DNA of 64,000 nucleotides from Wohlfahrtiimonas larvae_A (GCA_040394195.1 JBEBSR010000002.1:60634-124633); one strand, 5' to 3'; counted from the first letter of the stretch, positions 39,821-49,845 are shown. The notes: a model not told the origin generated them from the sequence alone. Numbers and translations are program-made.

Positions 39821-41950
39821 TTAACTTTGGGTGATAATTGTCTGTGATGTTCCAATAATCTCAGGCAAAATTTGTAGCATTAGCTGTAACTGCTGAATCA
39901 CCTGATAATCAACGCTTGTATAATCATGATCGTTGAATGTATCTAGGATTTCTTGCAATGCATTGCAATATTCTTGATCTTTAGTCGCATCAATCTCATT
40001 GTTATATAAGGCTTCAAAAATGAAGCGCTCTATATTATTAAACATAATTTGTATTTCAGGCGAAAGGTTAGAAGTACGATGCACGCCTAAAGTTGAAATA
40101 TAACTGATCAATGTATGATTCAACGTTAAAAAGCGGAAAGCTTGATCAATCAGTTCATGATTCACTTTAGGTTCATTGGACATAATGCTGATAAGCTCAG
40201 ATAAATCCGCTGAATTTTCATGAGCTTCACGGCGAGCATAACGATAATCCACATTATCAATACGAGCTTCTTGATATTGGCGATGTGTTTGTTTGAGGTA
40301 ATTCGCATTATCGTGATTAGCGGTTTTGACTAAGCTTGGCAATGTTCTGTATTTCCAATCTGGCCATAATAAAAATACTGCCAATAATGCCATCACAGAA
40401 CCAATGATGGTTGCGATGATTCGTGACCAAGCAACATCCCAAGAGCTTTCGCCCGTTAAACTAAAGCTAAAGAATACTAATAATGTGATGAATACAGTGG
40501 CAGAAGCTTGGCGAGAGTTTTTGAAAATAAAATATAACCAAGCACTTGTGATGATGGCGAAGATTTGGGTTGGTAAAGTATTGAATAAATAGACGAAAAA
40601 TACGCCCAAGAAAATGCCTAAAATTGTGCCTGCAAAGCGTATTAATACACGTTTTTGTGTAGTTGAATAATTGGGTTGGCAGATCACTAAAGCCGTCATT
40701 AATATCCAATAACCGTGGGGCAGATGCGTTAATAGAATGATGATGTAACCTAATGCAAATACTAAGCTGATGCGAAGCGAGTGTCTAAACAATGCTGATT
40801 TAAGTGTGAGATGTTTTTTGATTCTGTCATAAGCATCTTTGAAGCTAGAAACCTCATCTTCTACAATATTGTTATTAATTGCATCTTGTGAAATATAATT
40901 CACTTGGTTGATTTGGCGGAATTGCTTATCAATTTCTGATAAGTTTTTCATAATGTTTTGCAGAGTTAAACGTAAAGACGGTGAAATCTCAGCACTTTGT
41001 ATAGATTCTTCCAATAATTTGAAATATTTCTCAAATAATGGGCTGTGATTATAAGGTTGGCGATATTTGATGCTATCTGCAATTTGAGCACAAGCTTTAC
41101 CTTGTAATGCTAAAATTCGTGAAATTCTGAAGAGAATATCGCTATTTTTCAGTTGGTTTGTTAGTTTTTGATAGCTGATGTGTGATGATGTTGCACGCTC
41201 GTGAATGTCTTGTGCCACAAAATAATAGTTCAACATAATACGCACGCGTTTATGGCCTTGATCACCACGCAAACGATTGAATAAAGAACGTTTGCTCTCG
41301 TTCATAGATTTGATTAAAGATTGATTAATCGCTGTTAGTTCTGCTGTTTGGATTTCAAAATTATCTGTTTCATCGGGATCAAACATATGAGATTTAGCAT
41401 GTAGGAATTTTCCCAATGTTTTGAATGAGTGATTGAGATATTCATGCGTTGTGCGAATGGGTTGCACGATGGATTCGATCCAAGCAATTATCCCATACCA
41501 AAATGCGCCTGCTACCAATAAAGATGATAAAACATATTGGTCTTTAAATAAGCCAACGCCCAACATTGTGTAAGTAGCCATCAATAATGTGCCCAATGAA
41601 ATCACAGAGAACATTTGCCCCAAGGCACCGATGATGGTGAAGAAAAAGCCTGATAAAATTAATCCAATTAAGAATAGCCAAGGGTAAGGGAACAATAGCT
41701 CTACAGAAAATGCAGCAATGGCAAAGCAGACTAATAATAATGAAAGGTTGATCAAACGCTGTTTCGGGCTAGCATCAATGTCCGAAATTGCAGCAGCGAT
41801 TACACCTAATGTTAATGGGATGATGGCGCGAATTTCACCAAATAAAACTGGGATTAATGTCGTGCCGAGCAAAGCAATGATGATGCGAATGCTGAACAGA
41901 AGATTACTGTGATAGAAAATCTTTCTGGTACGATCTGCTTGAATTTTCAT
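39821..41950 (-). CDS. yccS: YccS-like FUSC-family inner-membrane protein
   Basis: 709 residues, two sets of about six transmembrane helices (about 20-160 and 390-520) separated by a long cytoplasmic part and followed by another. Characteristic YccS segments are visible: IIPLTLGVIAAAISDID, YYFVAQDIHERATSSHI, GYWILMTALVICQPNY and HTLISYISTLG. The family is distantly related to the aromatic-acid exporter AaeB (fusaric acid resistance domain), but YccS itself has no proven substrate. The ATG at 41950 is divergent from an exported-protein gene, 124 bp away. Full length, no disruption. Confidence 0.9.
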   Translation of the reverse strand: MKIQADRTRKIFYHSNLLFSIRIIIALLGTTLIPVLFGEIRAIIPLTLGVIAAAISDIDASPKQRLINLSLLLVCFAIAAFSVELLFPYPWLFLIGLILSGFFFTIIGALGQMFSVISLGTLLMATYTMLGVGLFKDQYVLSSLLVAGAFWYGIIAWIESIVQPIRTTHEYLNHSFKTLGKFLHAKSHMFDPDETDNFEIQTAELTAINQSLIKSMNESKRSLFNRLRGDQGHKRVRIMLNYYFVAQDIHERATSSHISYQKLTNQLKNSDILFRISRILALQGKACAQIADSIKYRQPYNHSPLFEKYFKLLEESIQSAEISPSLRLTLQNIMKNLSEIDKQFRQINQVNYISQDAINNNIVEDEVSSFKDAYDRIKKHLTLKSALFRHSLRISLVFALGYIIILLTHLPHGYWILMTALVICQPNYSTTQKRVLIRFAGTILGIFLGVFFVYLFNTLPTQIFAIITSAWLYFIFKNSRQASATVFITLLVFFSFSLTGESSWDVAWSRIIATIIGSVMALLAVFLLWPDWKYRTLPSLVKTANHDNANYLKQTHRQYQEARIDNVDYRYARREAHENSADLSELISIMSNEPKVNHELIDQAFRFLTLNHTLISYISTLGVHRTSNLSPEIQIMFNNIERFIFEALYNNEIDATKDQEYCNALQEILDTFNDHDYTSVDYQVIQQLQLMLQILPEIIGTSQTIITQS

Positions 41951-42010
41951 AACTATTTTTGTGTGCTCATAGTGATATCGTCACCTATTTTACTAAATTT
42001 TCATGACAAT

Positions 42011-42037
42011 TTGATAAAAGTATTTTAGCTGTATAAT
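42011..42037 (+). promoter_or_regulatory. Probable promoter of the coiled-coil exported protein
   Basis: TTGATA (42011-42016), 15-bp spacer, perfect TATAAT (42032-42037), 37 bp before the ATG. The spacing is a little short. Confidence 0.48.
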
Positions 42038-42073
42038 GTTGACTTTAGAATTATCAAGTTTGGTGTATTTAAA

Positions 42074-43231
42074 ATGAAGCAAAATGGATTCAAATATTCG
42101 GTAATTGCACTGATTTTATCAGCATGTATTGGACAAATTAGTACGGCCCAATTGGATCATAAAGGTTTAACCATTTTGGATAAAGCAGAAAGCGTTTTGG
42201 GCGAATCTTTTAATTTGCCAGAAAGCCAATGGTTTGGGCGAGATAAAACATCTGCAAACGCTGATATTGATGATTATTTGGATGATCTCATTGAGCGCCT
42301 AGAATTACCTGAATTGGTTGTGCTTCGTCAAAATTACTTTAAAGTGGAAAAACGTATTGGCGAAGAGCGTAAAACTCTGCGTGAACTTAGAGAAAAACGT
42401 CTGTTTTCCGTTTCAGAAGAAGCTAGCACTTTGATGAAATATACGCCAACTGATACTTTAAAAACATGGACAGCATCAACGCGTGCGGACTTTGATGAGT
42501 TAATTACTGCGCACGAAAAGAATTTAATTGAATTAGAAAAAAGCTTATTAGAATTACGTAGCGCAATGAGTGAAGAGCTTGCGAAAGCAGGTGTGAAATT
42601 GGAGCCTGAACAGTTAGATTTTCTCTACACAACGGTAACAGGTGAAGATACTATTCGTGCCATTATGTTATTCAACAGTGCAACAACTGTTTCTAAGCAG
42701 CTACAACACTTAATGGAAACTAATGCGCAAGATTTCGATGCAGTGAAGCGCTATTATGGCATGGCAACAATTTTGCATCGCATGGTTGTAAAAATTCAGG
42801 AAAACTTCATCTATAAATTAGAGCAAATTTATATGGTGCAGCTAGAAACATATAAAGTGGAAGCAACCAAAAGCTTAGAAGATGCGAAGCGCTTAAAAGC
42901 AACAGCGGATAAAGAACAACGTAAAGTTTTGGATAAAAATATTGAAGCAAACCAATTGGCATTGGAAGCAATTGATCGTTATATGAAATATCTACAAGAC
43001 CAAGCGAAAAACTCTAAAGCGATTTTGAAAAAGGCTCAATCTCGTGAAGCCATTGCCATGAATACTTATTCCACTGTAAAAGTATCTTTGGATGTTTTGT
43101 CGTTAATGCAAGATAGCCAGCGTGATTTCCAAGCATTTTCCACCATGCAAGTGCCAGAAATTGTACCTTTTGATAATCCTGAAATTAGAAAAGAGTTTCT
43201 AAATATCACGAATAAATTAAATGGTTCGTAA
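42074..43231 (+). CDS. Exported coiled-coil protein, possible lipoprotein
   Basis: 385 residues. The first 25 residues are a signal peptide. They contain LSAC (residues 15-18), which fits a lipobox with Cys18, so a lipoprotein is likely; cleavage after STA (residue 25) by signal peptidase I is the alternative. The rest is almost all helical with heptad-like stretches, especially about 85-180 and 255-330, rich in Lys, Glu and Leu. No family recognised. It lies between divergent yccS and downstream panC (18-bp gap, with panC having its own AGGGAG), so it may be cotranscribed with panC without a functional link. Envelope location is inferred from the signal. Confidence 0.72.
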   Translation: MKQNGFKYSVIALILSACIGQISTAQLDHKGLTILDKAESVLGESFNLPESQWFGRDKTSANADIDDYLDDLIERLELPELVVLRQNYFKVEKRIGEERKTLRELREKRLFSVSEEASTLMKYTPTDTLKTWTASTRADFDELITAHEKNLIELEKSLLELRSAMSEELAKAGVKLEPEQLDFLYTTVTGEDTIRAIMLFNSATTVSKQLQHLMETNAQDFDAVKRYYGMATILHRMVVKIQENFIYKLEQIYMVQLETYKVEATKSLEDAKRLKATADKEQRKVLDKNIEANQLALEAIDRYMKYLQDQAKNSKAILKKAQSREAIAMNTYSTVKVSLDVLSLMQDSQRDFQAFSTMQVPEIVPFDNPEIRKEFLNITNKLNGS

Positions 43232-43248
43232 ATACAAGGGAGAAGAAT

Positions 43249-44079
43249 ATGCAGGTGATACAGACTATTTCGGAGTTGCGCGCTTTACGTCGTGAGATGA
43301 CAACGGTTGCATTAGTGCCAACGATGGGCAATCTACATGAAGGACATTTATCCTTGGTAAAACGTGCCAAAGAAATTGCAGATCATGTGATTGTTTCAAT
43401 CTTTGTGAATCCTATTCAATTTGGTGAAAATGAAGATTTTGGTAGTTATCCCCGCACATTGGATGCTGATTGTGAAAAATTAGCAACTTTGGGTGTGGAT
43501 GCAGTATTTGCACCCACAGCATTAGAAATGTATCCAAACGGCCCACAATCTGTTCGTGTTGTACCATCAGATATCCAAAATGAATTATGTGGTGCAACGC
43601 GCGCGGGGCACTTCAATGGCGTAACAACAGTTGTGAGTAAACTATTCAATATCGTTCAGCCAAACTGTGCATGCTTTGGTGAAAAAGATTATCAGCAATT
43701 GCACATCATTCGTGAAATGGTTGCTGAACTGAATTTTCCGATTGAAGTTATCTCTGTACCAATTTGTAGAGCAGAAACAGGTTTGGCATTATCAAGCCGC
43801 AATGGTTATTTGTCAGATGATGAAAAATCACGCGCGATTTATTTATCACAATCTTTGCAATCTATGAAAGATGCAATCACAGCAAATGCTGATTGTGATC
43901 TTCGTACAGTTGAAAAAAAGTGTATTCAGAAATTAACGGTTGCTGATTGGGTTGTGGATTATATCTCCATTCGTAATCGTGAAACGCTTGCCATTGCAGA
44001 AAGCATAAAAGAGCCTTTAATTATTCTAGCGGCTGCAAAAATGGGCAGCACACGCTTATTGGATAATCTAAAAGTGTAA
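43249..44079 (+). CDS. panC: Pantothenate synthetase
   Basis: 276 residues. ATP-binding motif PTMGNLHEGHLSLV (residues 24-37, HIGH-like), the second motif GEKDYQQL, and KMGSTRLLDN near the C terminus are present. It joins pantoate and beta-alanine using ATP to make pantothenate for coenzyme A. AGGGAGAAG stands before the ATG. Other pan genes (panB, panD) are not in the window. Length is normal (E. coli 283). Confidence 0.96.
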   Translation: MQVIQTISELRALRREMTTVALVPTMGNLHEGHLSLVKRAKEIADHVIVSIFVNPIQFGENEDFGSYPRTLDADCEKLATLGVDAVFAPTALEMYPNGPQSVRVVPSDIQNELCGATRAGHFNGVTTVVSKLFNIVQPNCACFGEKDYQQLHIIREMVAELNFPIEVISVPICRAETGLALSSRNGYLSDDEKSRAIYLSQSLQSMKDAITANADCDLRTVEKKCIQKLTVADWVVDYISIRNRETLAIAESIKEPLIILAAAKMGSTRLLDNLKV

Positions 44080-44153
44080 TCTGCTATAGAGAACAGTTTT
44101 TAATGTAGTTTTATTTTAAAAGAGAATTACCAAAAACAAGTGATTATCGTTAC

Positions 44154-44176
44154 AATGGCATACTCTAATAAATAAT
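44154..44176. repeat. Leader motif shared with the first Na/Pi gene
   Basis: This 23-base sequence begins AATGGCATACTCTAATAAAT and matches 26876-26898 in 20 of 23 positions. It lies 20 bp before the start of the second Na/Pi gene; the other copy is 54 bp before the first. The two genes are paralogues 17 kb apart. Confidence 0.6.
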
Positions 44177-44196
44177 TCTAATTGAACAAGTGGTGT

Positions 44197-46134
44197 ATGG
44201 ATAAGAATCAAATTCGCAATGCGCTATTTTTAACAGTCGCAGCAATACTTTTATACTCTTTTAAAGGCAATCCCAGTTGGATTGAGCTGTGTTCTGGCTT
44301 AGCATTTTTCCTATTCGGTATGCAATGCATGACAGATGGTTTACAGCAGTTAGCAGGCGGTAAACTTGAAAAGTTATTGGCAAAAAGTACATCTAAACCA
44401 TGGAAAGCATTTGCTTTTGGTGGTGGTGCTGCAGTCATTCTACAATCCACCACAATTGTTTCTTTGTTGGTCATAGCTTTTATCAATGCTTCTTTAATTA
44501 CATTAGCAGGTGGATTTTCCATCTTGCTGGGTGCTTATATTGGCTCAAGCAGCGGCATTTGGTTATTGGCTTTAGCTGGACAAAGTATGAGTTTATCCAT
44601 CATTACTTATCCTATGTTGGTTTTAGGTGTTTTAGCATCTTTCAATGGTGAAAAGAGTAAAGCATTCGGTCGCGTTGTGATTGGCATCGCTTTTATTTTC
44701 TTAGCCATTACGCACATGAAAGCAGGATTTTCTGATTTCACAACGAATTTTGATTTTGCACAATCAGGCATTATTGGCTGGCAACGCTTTGCTATTTTAA
44801 TGGTGGTTGGGTTTGTGGCAACAATGGTATTGCAATCAAGCCATGCAACCATCATGTTGATCTTAACAGCATTAGATTTATCTCAAATTACGTTATATGA
44901 TTCATTCATTTTAACTGTGGGTGCTTTGTTAGGCAGTACCATTTCTACTGCAATTATTGGTTTTATTGGCGGTAGCAGAGATGGGAAGCGATTAGCTGTT
45001 GCCCATATCATTTTTCACTTTGCAGCAGCCATTGTCATTTTAGTACTAATCTCACCGATTACAGCTTTGAGTGCTCATATTGGTCGATATTTTGAATTGA
45101 ATGATATGATGGAGTTAGCTTTCTTCCACACACTATTCAATGGTGCGGGTGTGTTAATGTTTTGGTGGATTCAAACGCCAGTCATTAATTTATTAAAGCG
45201 CATCATTCCTGATGAAGAGAAAGGCCCTTCTGTAATGGAAACGGCCGAAACTATTTATGATGTTGTGGAAGATGATAAAACCATTGCACCCAAATATCTT
45301 TTGGAGCAATCACTATCCATGCCAGCTGCCGCAATGGGTGCTGTATTTAAAGAAGTTCAGCATTTAGGCGAAGTGAGTAGTGAAGTACTCTGTTTGTCTT
45401 TAAATATCCCGCTAGAAGATGTGACCAAAGAAACCTTTGATGAACAAAGCTTTTTAGAAAGTCACACAAAAGCTTCTGTGGATGCCAATATCCTCTATCA
45501 GCGTTATGTGAAAGGCTTATATGGCGATATTTTAATCTATATGAGTCGCATTGATTTCTCAGACTCAGAAGATGCAGATTATTATCAAGATTATCTTTTG
45601 AATTGCCAAATGGTGGCTTTATCGTTGGTGGATGCCGTAAAATCTGGTCGCCATTTACAAAAGAATTTTAATCGTTATTTGACGGTTCATGATAGTATCA
45701 TGCGTGATTTTTATCAGGACTTGAAGCTATTTGTGTATACGAATATGCGTTCGTTATATACGATTTATAGCACGTTGGATGAAGATTTAATTGATCCTGT
45801 TAAGCGTGAAGAAATTCTAGCAAAGATTGATGTCTTATCAGAAAAAAGTAAGCAGTTTGAGCGTGTTTTTCGCCGTGAATTATTCTTGGCAAGCAGCCAT
45901 GCAGAAGTGAATGCATTTAGTACAAGTTCTGTGATGAATGATCTAAGCTATTGCCGTCGTTTGATCAAAAGCTTGTATGGTATTTTACGCTTTACGATAG
46001 AAAGCCAAGCTTATCCTTTTGTGAATAGCGATGTTATCAAGAATGAAAAAGAAGCTGAGCCAGTTGCCGAAGAAGACATTGAAGGAAATTTACACAATGT
46101 CACAGAACAAGAGGTTCAGATAGATGTAAAATAG
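44197..46134 (+). CDS. Na/Pi-cotransporter family protein with PhoU-like tail (2)
   Basis: 645 residues from the ATG at 44197 (MDKNQIRNALFL). Two membrane repeats again, but the QSS motifs are modified: AVILQSTTIVSLLVIAF in repeat 1 and MVLQSSHATIMLILTA in repeat 2. GLAFFLFGMQCMTDGLQQLAGG is the usual N-terminal signature. The C-terminal 280 residues are helical and only faintly PhoU-like, longer than in the first copy. Substrate could be phosphate or another anion. The frame opens further upstream at a TTG (44182), rejected for lack of a ribosome binding site. The next gene starts 16 bp later. Confidence 0.87.
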   Translation: MDKNQIRNALFLTVAAILLYSFKGNPSWIELCSGLAFFLFGMQCMTDGLQQLAGGKLEKLLAKSTSKPWKAFAFGGGAAVILQSTTIVSLLVIAFINASLITLAGGFSILLGAYIGSSSGIWLLALAGQSMSLSIITYPMLVLGVLASFNGEKSKAFGRVVIGIAFIFLAITHMKAGFSDFTTNFDFAQSGIIGWQRFAILMVVGFVATMVLQSSHATIMLILTALDLSQITLYDSFILTVGALLGSTISTAIIGFIGGSRDGKRLAVAHIIFHFAAAIVILVLISPITALSAHIGRYFELNDMMELAFFHTLFNGAGVLMFWWIQTPVINLLKRIIPDEEKGPSVMETAETIYDVVEDDKTIAPKYLLEQSLSMPAAAMGAVFKEVQHLGEVSSEVLCLSLNIPLEDVTKETFDEQSFLESHTKASVDANILYQRYVKGLYGDILIYMSRIDFSDSEDADYYQDYLLNCQMVALSLVDAVKSGRHLQKNFNRYLTVHDSIMRDFYQDLKLFVYTNMRSLYTIYSTLDEDLIDPVKREEILAKIDVLSEKSKQFERVFRRELFLASSHAEVNAFSTSSVMNDLSYCRRLIKSLYGILRFTIESQAYPFVNSDVIKNEKEAEPVAEEDIEGNLHNVTEQEVQIDVK

Positions 46135-46150
46135 TAAAAAAGAGGTGCAC

Positions 46151-47635
46151 ATGATTAAAGAATCATTGAAAATCCATGGCCACCGTCAGTTTGAGATCAA
46201 GCAAAGAGTCTCTTTTGATCATGCCAAAGCAAAGAACATTAAATACCAAGTGGAAACCTATTTCTTTTTGCCAGTTGCATTGCAGATTAACCCGCAATCC
46301 TACTCAGCAAAAGAGTTCCAAAAATCCTTAAAGAACTACGTTCGTTTAAGTCCAGCAACCCACAAGCTCAAATATTTTTATAAGAAAAAAGGGTTGTTCG
46401 AAAAATTATCCAATGAATTAAAAGATTGGTTGGTGAATACACCAGAAATTGAGAGTTACGAAAATGAGCTTAAACGTGCGGCATTAACATATAAGCGCAG
46501 TATACGTTTAGCAGTTAAATCACTTTTAAAAGCACCTAATCAAAAGACGGAAGAGAATGTTCAACAACTATTAGTAGATATTGAGAAAACTATTAAGGCT
46601 TATCGCGAGTTGGAAGCAGTTTGCCGAGCTATTGAGAGCAAAATAGTATCTAAAGCTTATGACCATTGTGATGAATATATCTCTTGGGTGACAACTTTTT
46701 ATTTACGAAAATTAATCACAGAGCGTGCGATTCCTTGTCGAGCTGAAATTAGCAATGCTTGGCGAGAAGAGATTAATTATCGTGAGGAAAAATATCCTGA
46801 AAGTATTGCCAAACCTGGTGAAAGTAATGAGGAAGTATTGCATCGTTGGAGCTCTTTGCGTCGATACATTAATCGCTATCTGTTTTTAGATATTAATCAT
46901 CGAAAAGGTGCACCACTTTTATTGCACACGATTTATGCAGCGATTGCAGCAATATCTATGAGTATTACGTTGTTTTTGATGCTGAATATTCGTGGTGGGC
47001 AATATGCTGACATCAGTATGAAAGTATTTATTGCGATGGTTCTTGCTTATATTTTTAGGGATCGTTTTAAAGATATCAGCAAACGAAGGATGCAACAATG
47101 GTTTCAGCGTTGGTTGCCTGATCGAAAGCTTTTAATTTATAAAGAAGGCGTGAAAAAGCCAATTGGTATTTGCAAGGAATCATTCAGATTCATTACGCAT
47201 GCTATGTTACCTGATGATGTTAAGGCTGTGCATCAAACAACAAATGAAGATTTTTTTACAAATAATGATCGAGATGAAGATATTCTATTTTATAAAAAAG
47301 AAGTTCAATTAAATAATCAGCCAAATTTATTTGAGAAAACACGCTTTCCAATTGCGGATATCACACGATTTAATATTTCAGATTATCTACGTTATATCGA
47401 TATTGCTTTTGAAGAGCTGCCATTTTTGGAAGAAGATGAAACCCCAGTATTGGGCGAGAAAATTTATCATGTTTATATGATTCGTCGCATTCGTTTGAAT
47501 AACAATCATAATGTTGCGACTGAATTGGTTCGCCTTGTGATCAATGTGGATGGTATTAAACGTTTAGAAGTTCTGAAGTCACTTGATTTTCCTCAAGATA
47601 AAGAGGATCCACAAGAAGTAGAGATTAAAGAATAA
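46151..47635 (+). CDS. Unknown membrane-associated protein in operon with the second Na/Pi gene
   Basis: 494 residues from the ATG at 46151, set by AGAGG five bases upstream. A hydrophilic, basic N-terminal half (about 1-250) rich in helix, two adjacent transmembrane segments (about 259-279 and 286-304), then KDISKRRMQQWFQRWLPDRK and a soluble C-terminal part. No motif recognised. With only 16 bp after the Na/Pi gene it is almost surely cotranscribed and may act with it at the inner membrane. Both termini are predicted on the same (cytoplasmic) side by charge. Function unknown. Confidence 0.68.
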   Translation: MIKESLKIHGHRQFEIKQRVSFDHAKAKNIKYQVETYFFLPVALQINPQSYSAKEFQKSLKNYVRLSPATHKLKYFYKKKGLFEKLSNELKDWLVNTPEIESYENELKRAALTYKRSIRLAVKSLLKAPNQKTEENVQQLLVDIEKTIKAYRELEAVCRAIESKIVSKAYDHCDEYISWVTTFYLRKLITERAIPCRAEISNAWREEINYREEKYPESIAKPGESNEEVLHRWSSLRRYINRYLFLDINHRKGAPLLLHTIYAAIAAISMSITLFLMLNIRGGQYADISMKVFIAMVLAYIFRDRFKDISKRRMQQWFQRWLPDRKLLIYKEGVKKPIGICKESFRFITHAMLPDDVKAVHQTTNEDFFTNNDRDEDILFYKKEVQLNNQPNLFEKTRFPIADITRFNISDYLRYIDIAFEELPFLEEDETPVLGEKIYHVYMIRRIRLNNNHNVATELVRLVINVDGIKRLEVLKSLDFPQDKEDPQEVEIKE

Positions 47636-47785
47636 TTTTTAATTATATCATGGGTTTATTTGATTTATTGTTCTATATATGAGATGCTCTATTGTAAATT
47701 TTTAATTTCAAAACTTAACATTTGTATGTAAAGTGGATGTGATTAGTGTGAACTTACAATGACAATCTAAAGATGGAGAATAAGC

Positions 47786-49375
47786 ATGAATGATAATAAA
47801 GCCTTTACTCGTCGTAATTTGTTAAAAATGATTGGTTATGGAGCAGGTGCTTCCGTAATGTTTCAAGCAATGGGAGGACTTGGATTCGCCTCAGCATCTA
47901 GCCCACTCAAAAATCTAAATTTAGAAGGGAAGCCCAAAGGCTCTAAAATGGTTATTTTGGGTGCAGGTGTTGCTGGTTTGGTTGCTGCTTATGAGTTAAC
48001 AAAAGCAGGTTATGATGTCACTGTACTAGAAGCACAAAATCGTATTGGTGGCCGTGCTTGGAGTGTTTATGGTGGTGACAGCTATACAGATACAGATGGC
48101 GTAACACAAGATTGTACTTTTGATAAAGGGCAATTTTTTAATCTAGGTGCATGGCGAATTCCTTATTATCACAAAAATATTTTGCATTACTGTCAAGAAC
48201 TTGGCATTCCTTTAGATCCATTTGTGCAGATGAACTTCAATGCATATTTACAATCAAATAATGCATTCGATGGCAAGCCACAACGTTTCCGTGATATTTT
48301 CACAGACTTTAATGGTGGTATTACAGAATTATTGGCAAAAGCAACCAATGCCAATGCTTTGGATCAAGCAATTACGAAAGAAGATCAAGAGATTTTGCTA
48401 GAAGCATTGAAGTCATTTGGTGCATTGGATAATGATTATAAATACAGTGAAGGTGTTGCTGTAAGCATGCGTCGTGGCTTTGAACGTTTACCAGGTGGTG
48501 GATTGTCAGCAGGATATTTCCCAACGAAGCCAATTGAATTTAAAGATATTTTAGATTCACGCTTATGGCAACATTTTTCATATTTCTTCACTCAGCAATT
48601 CCAACAAACAATGTTTGAACCACGTGGTGGCATGAGCATGATTGGTAAAGCATTTGAAGCAAAGCTACCAAAAATTATTCGTTATAACTCTGAAGTGACA
48701 GAGATCAATCAAATGGATAAAGAAGTAACAGTTGCTTATACAGATACATTAACTGGTGAAAAACACACAGTTGTGGCTGATTGGTGTATGTGTACAATTC
48801 CAACGCGTGTTTTAAGTAAAATTAAAAATAATATGGGCGGTAAATTAAAAGCTGCGATTGATGCATTGAACTATGAATCTGTTGTAAAGATTGGTGTTCA
48901 ATATAAACGCCGTTTCTGGGAACAAGATGATGCGATCTTTGGTGGTATGTCGTTAACTGATTCTCCATTGTCACATTTTGCATATCCATCTGCACCTATT
49001 GATTATTTAAGCTCAGGTAAAGGTGTTGTGTTAAATGGTTATATTTGGGGAGAAAATGGTAAGAAATTTACAGCAATGTCAGTGCAAGATCGCATAAAGA
49101 CAGGCTTAGATTATGCGTCTAAAATTCATCCACAAGTATACGATGAGTTCGATTCAGGTTATACTGTCGCTTGGGATAAGGTTTCGTGGATTCGTGGTGG
49201 CTATTCAGCATGGACACCAGAAACACGTGAAAAATATTACCATGACCTATGTGAAATAGATGGTCGTATTGTATTAGCAGGTGAGCACGCTTCCTACATG
49301 AATGGATGGTTGGAAGGCGCGATTACTTCTTCTATTGACGCGATGAATCGTTTACATGCAAAAGCAACTAGTTAA
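47786..49375 (+). CDS. Tat-exported flavin amine oxidase
   Basis: 529 residues. The N terminus has a twin-arginine signal, FTRRNLLKMIGYGAGASV with Arg9-Arg10, so the folded flavoprotein is exported to the periplasm. FAD binding: MVILGAGVAGLVAAYEL, then a Glu in VLEAQNRIGGRAWS (about 53-93). The C-terminal FAD segment is LAGEHASYMNGWLEGAITSS. This is the monoamine oxidase/L-amino-acid oxidase family, making an imine plus H2O2. GGAG about eight bases before the ATG. It is followed after eight bases by an exported RidA, which fits imine removal. The exact amine is unknown. Confidence 0.88.
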   Translation: MNDNKAFTRRNLLKMIGYGAGASVMFQAMGGLGFASASSPLKNLNLEGKPKGSKMVILGAGVAGLVAAYELTKAGYDVTVLEAQNRIGGRAWSVYGGDSYTDTDGVTQDCTFDKGQFFNLGAWRIPYYHKNILHYCQELGIPLDPFVQMNFNAYLQSNNAFDGKPQRFRDIFTDFNGGITELLAKATNANALDQAITKEDQEILLEALKSFGALDNDYKYSEGVAVSMRRGFERLPGGGLSAGYFPTKPIEFKDILDSRLWQHFSYFFTQQFQQTMFEPRGGMSMIGKAFEAKLPKIIRYNSEVTEINQMDKEVTVAYTDTLTGEKHTVVADWCMCTIPTRVLSKIKNNMGGKLKAAIDALNYESVVKIGVQYKRRFWEQDDAIFGGMSLTDSPLSHFAYPSAPIDYLSSGKGVVLNGYIWGENGKKFTAMSVQDRIKTGLDYASKIHPQVYDEFDSGYTVAWDKVSWIRGGYSAWTPETREKYYHDLCEIDGRIVLAGEHASYMNGWLEGAITSSIDAMNRLHAKATS

Positions 49376-49383
49376 GGATTTAT

Positions 49384-49845
49384 ATGAAAAAGACATTAGC
49401 AGCATTAGTTTGTGCATCAACTATTATGGGCGGCGCTATGGCAAATGACATCGTGCGTACACCAGCACCAGGTAATTTCCCTATTTCTACAGTGGTAGAA
49501 GTACCAAGTACTGTTAAAACTTACTATTTGAGTGGTGTTGTTCCTGCTAAACAGGAAGACGGTACTTTCGGTAATACTGAAGCGCAAACTGTAAGCGTTT
49601 TGAAAGGTATCGAAGCACAATTGAAGGCAAAAGGTTTGGAAATGTCTGATATTGTTAAAATGCAAGCATTCTTGGTGGCAACACCAGAAACTGGCAAAAT
49701 GGACTTTGATGGTTTCATGAAAGGCTATAACCAATACTTTGGTACAGAAGCACAGCCAAACACACCAGCTCGTTCAACTTTCGAAATCAAAGCATTGTAC
49801 TTACCAGAATGGTTTGTTGAAATCGAAGTTATCGCAGTTAAATAA
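49384..49845 (+). CDS. Periplasmic RidA-family protein
   Basis: 153 residues: a Sec signal peptide (1-20, cleavage after GGAMA), then a single RidA/YjgF domain. The key Arg is present in NTPARSTFEIKAL and the conserved Glu in FVEIEVIAVK. RidA proteins hydrolyse reactive imines or enamines into ketones and ammonia and are normally cytoplasmic; an exported form is uncommon. It is cotranscribed with the Tat-exported amine oxidase in front of it, so the two likely act in one periplasmic amine-degradation step. AAGGA precedes the ATG. A strong terminator follows. Confidence 0.88.
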   Translation: MKKTLAALVCASTIMGGAMANDIVRTPAPGNFPISTVVEVPSTVKTYYLSGVVPAKQEDGTFGNTEAQTVSVLKGIEAQLKAKGLEMSDIVKMQAFLVATPETGKMDFDGFMKGYNQYFGTEAQPNTPARSTFEIKALYLPEWFVEIEVIAVK

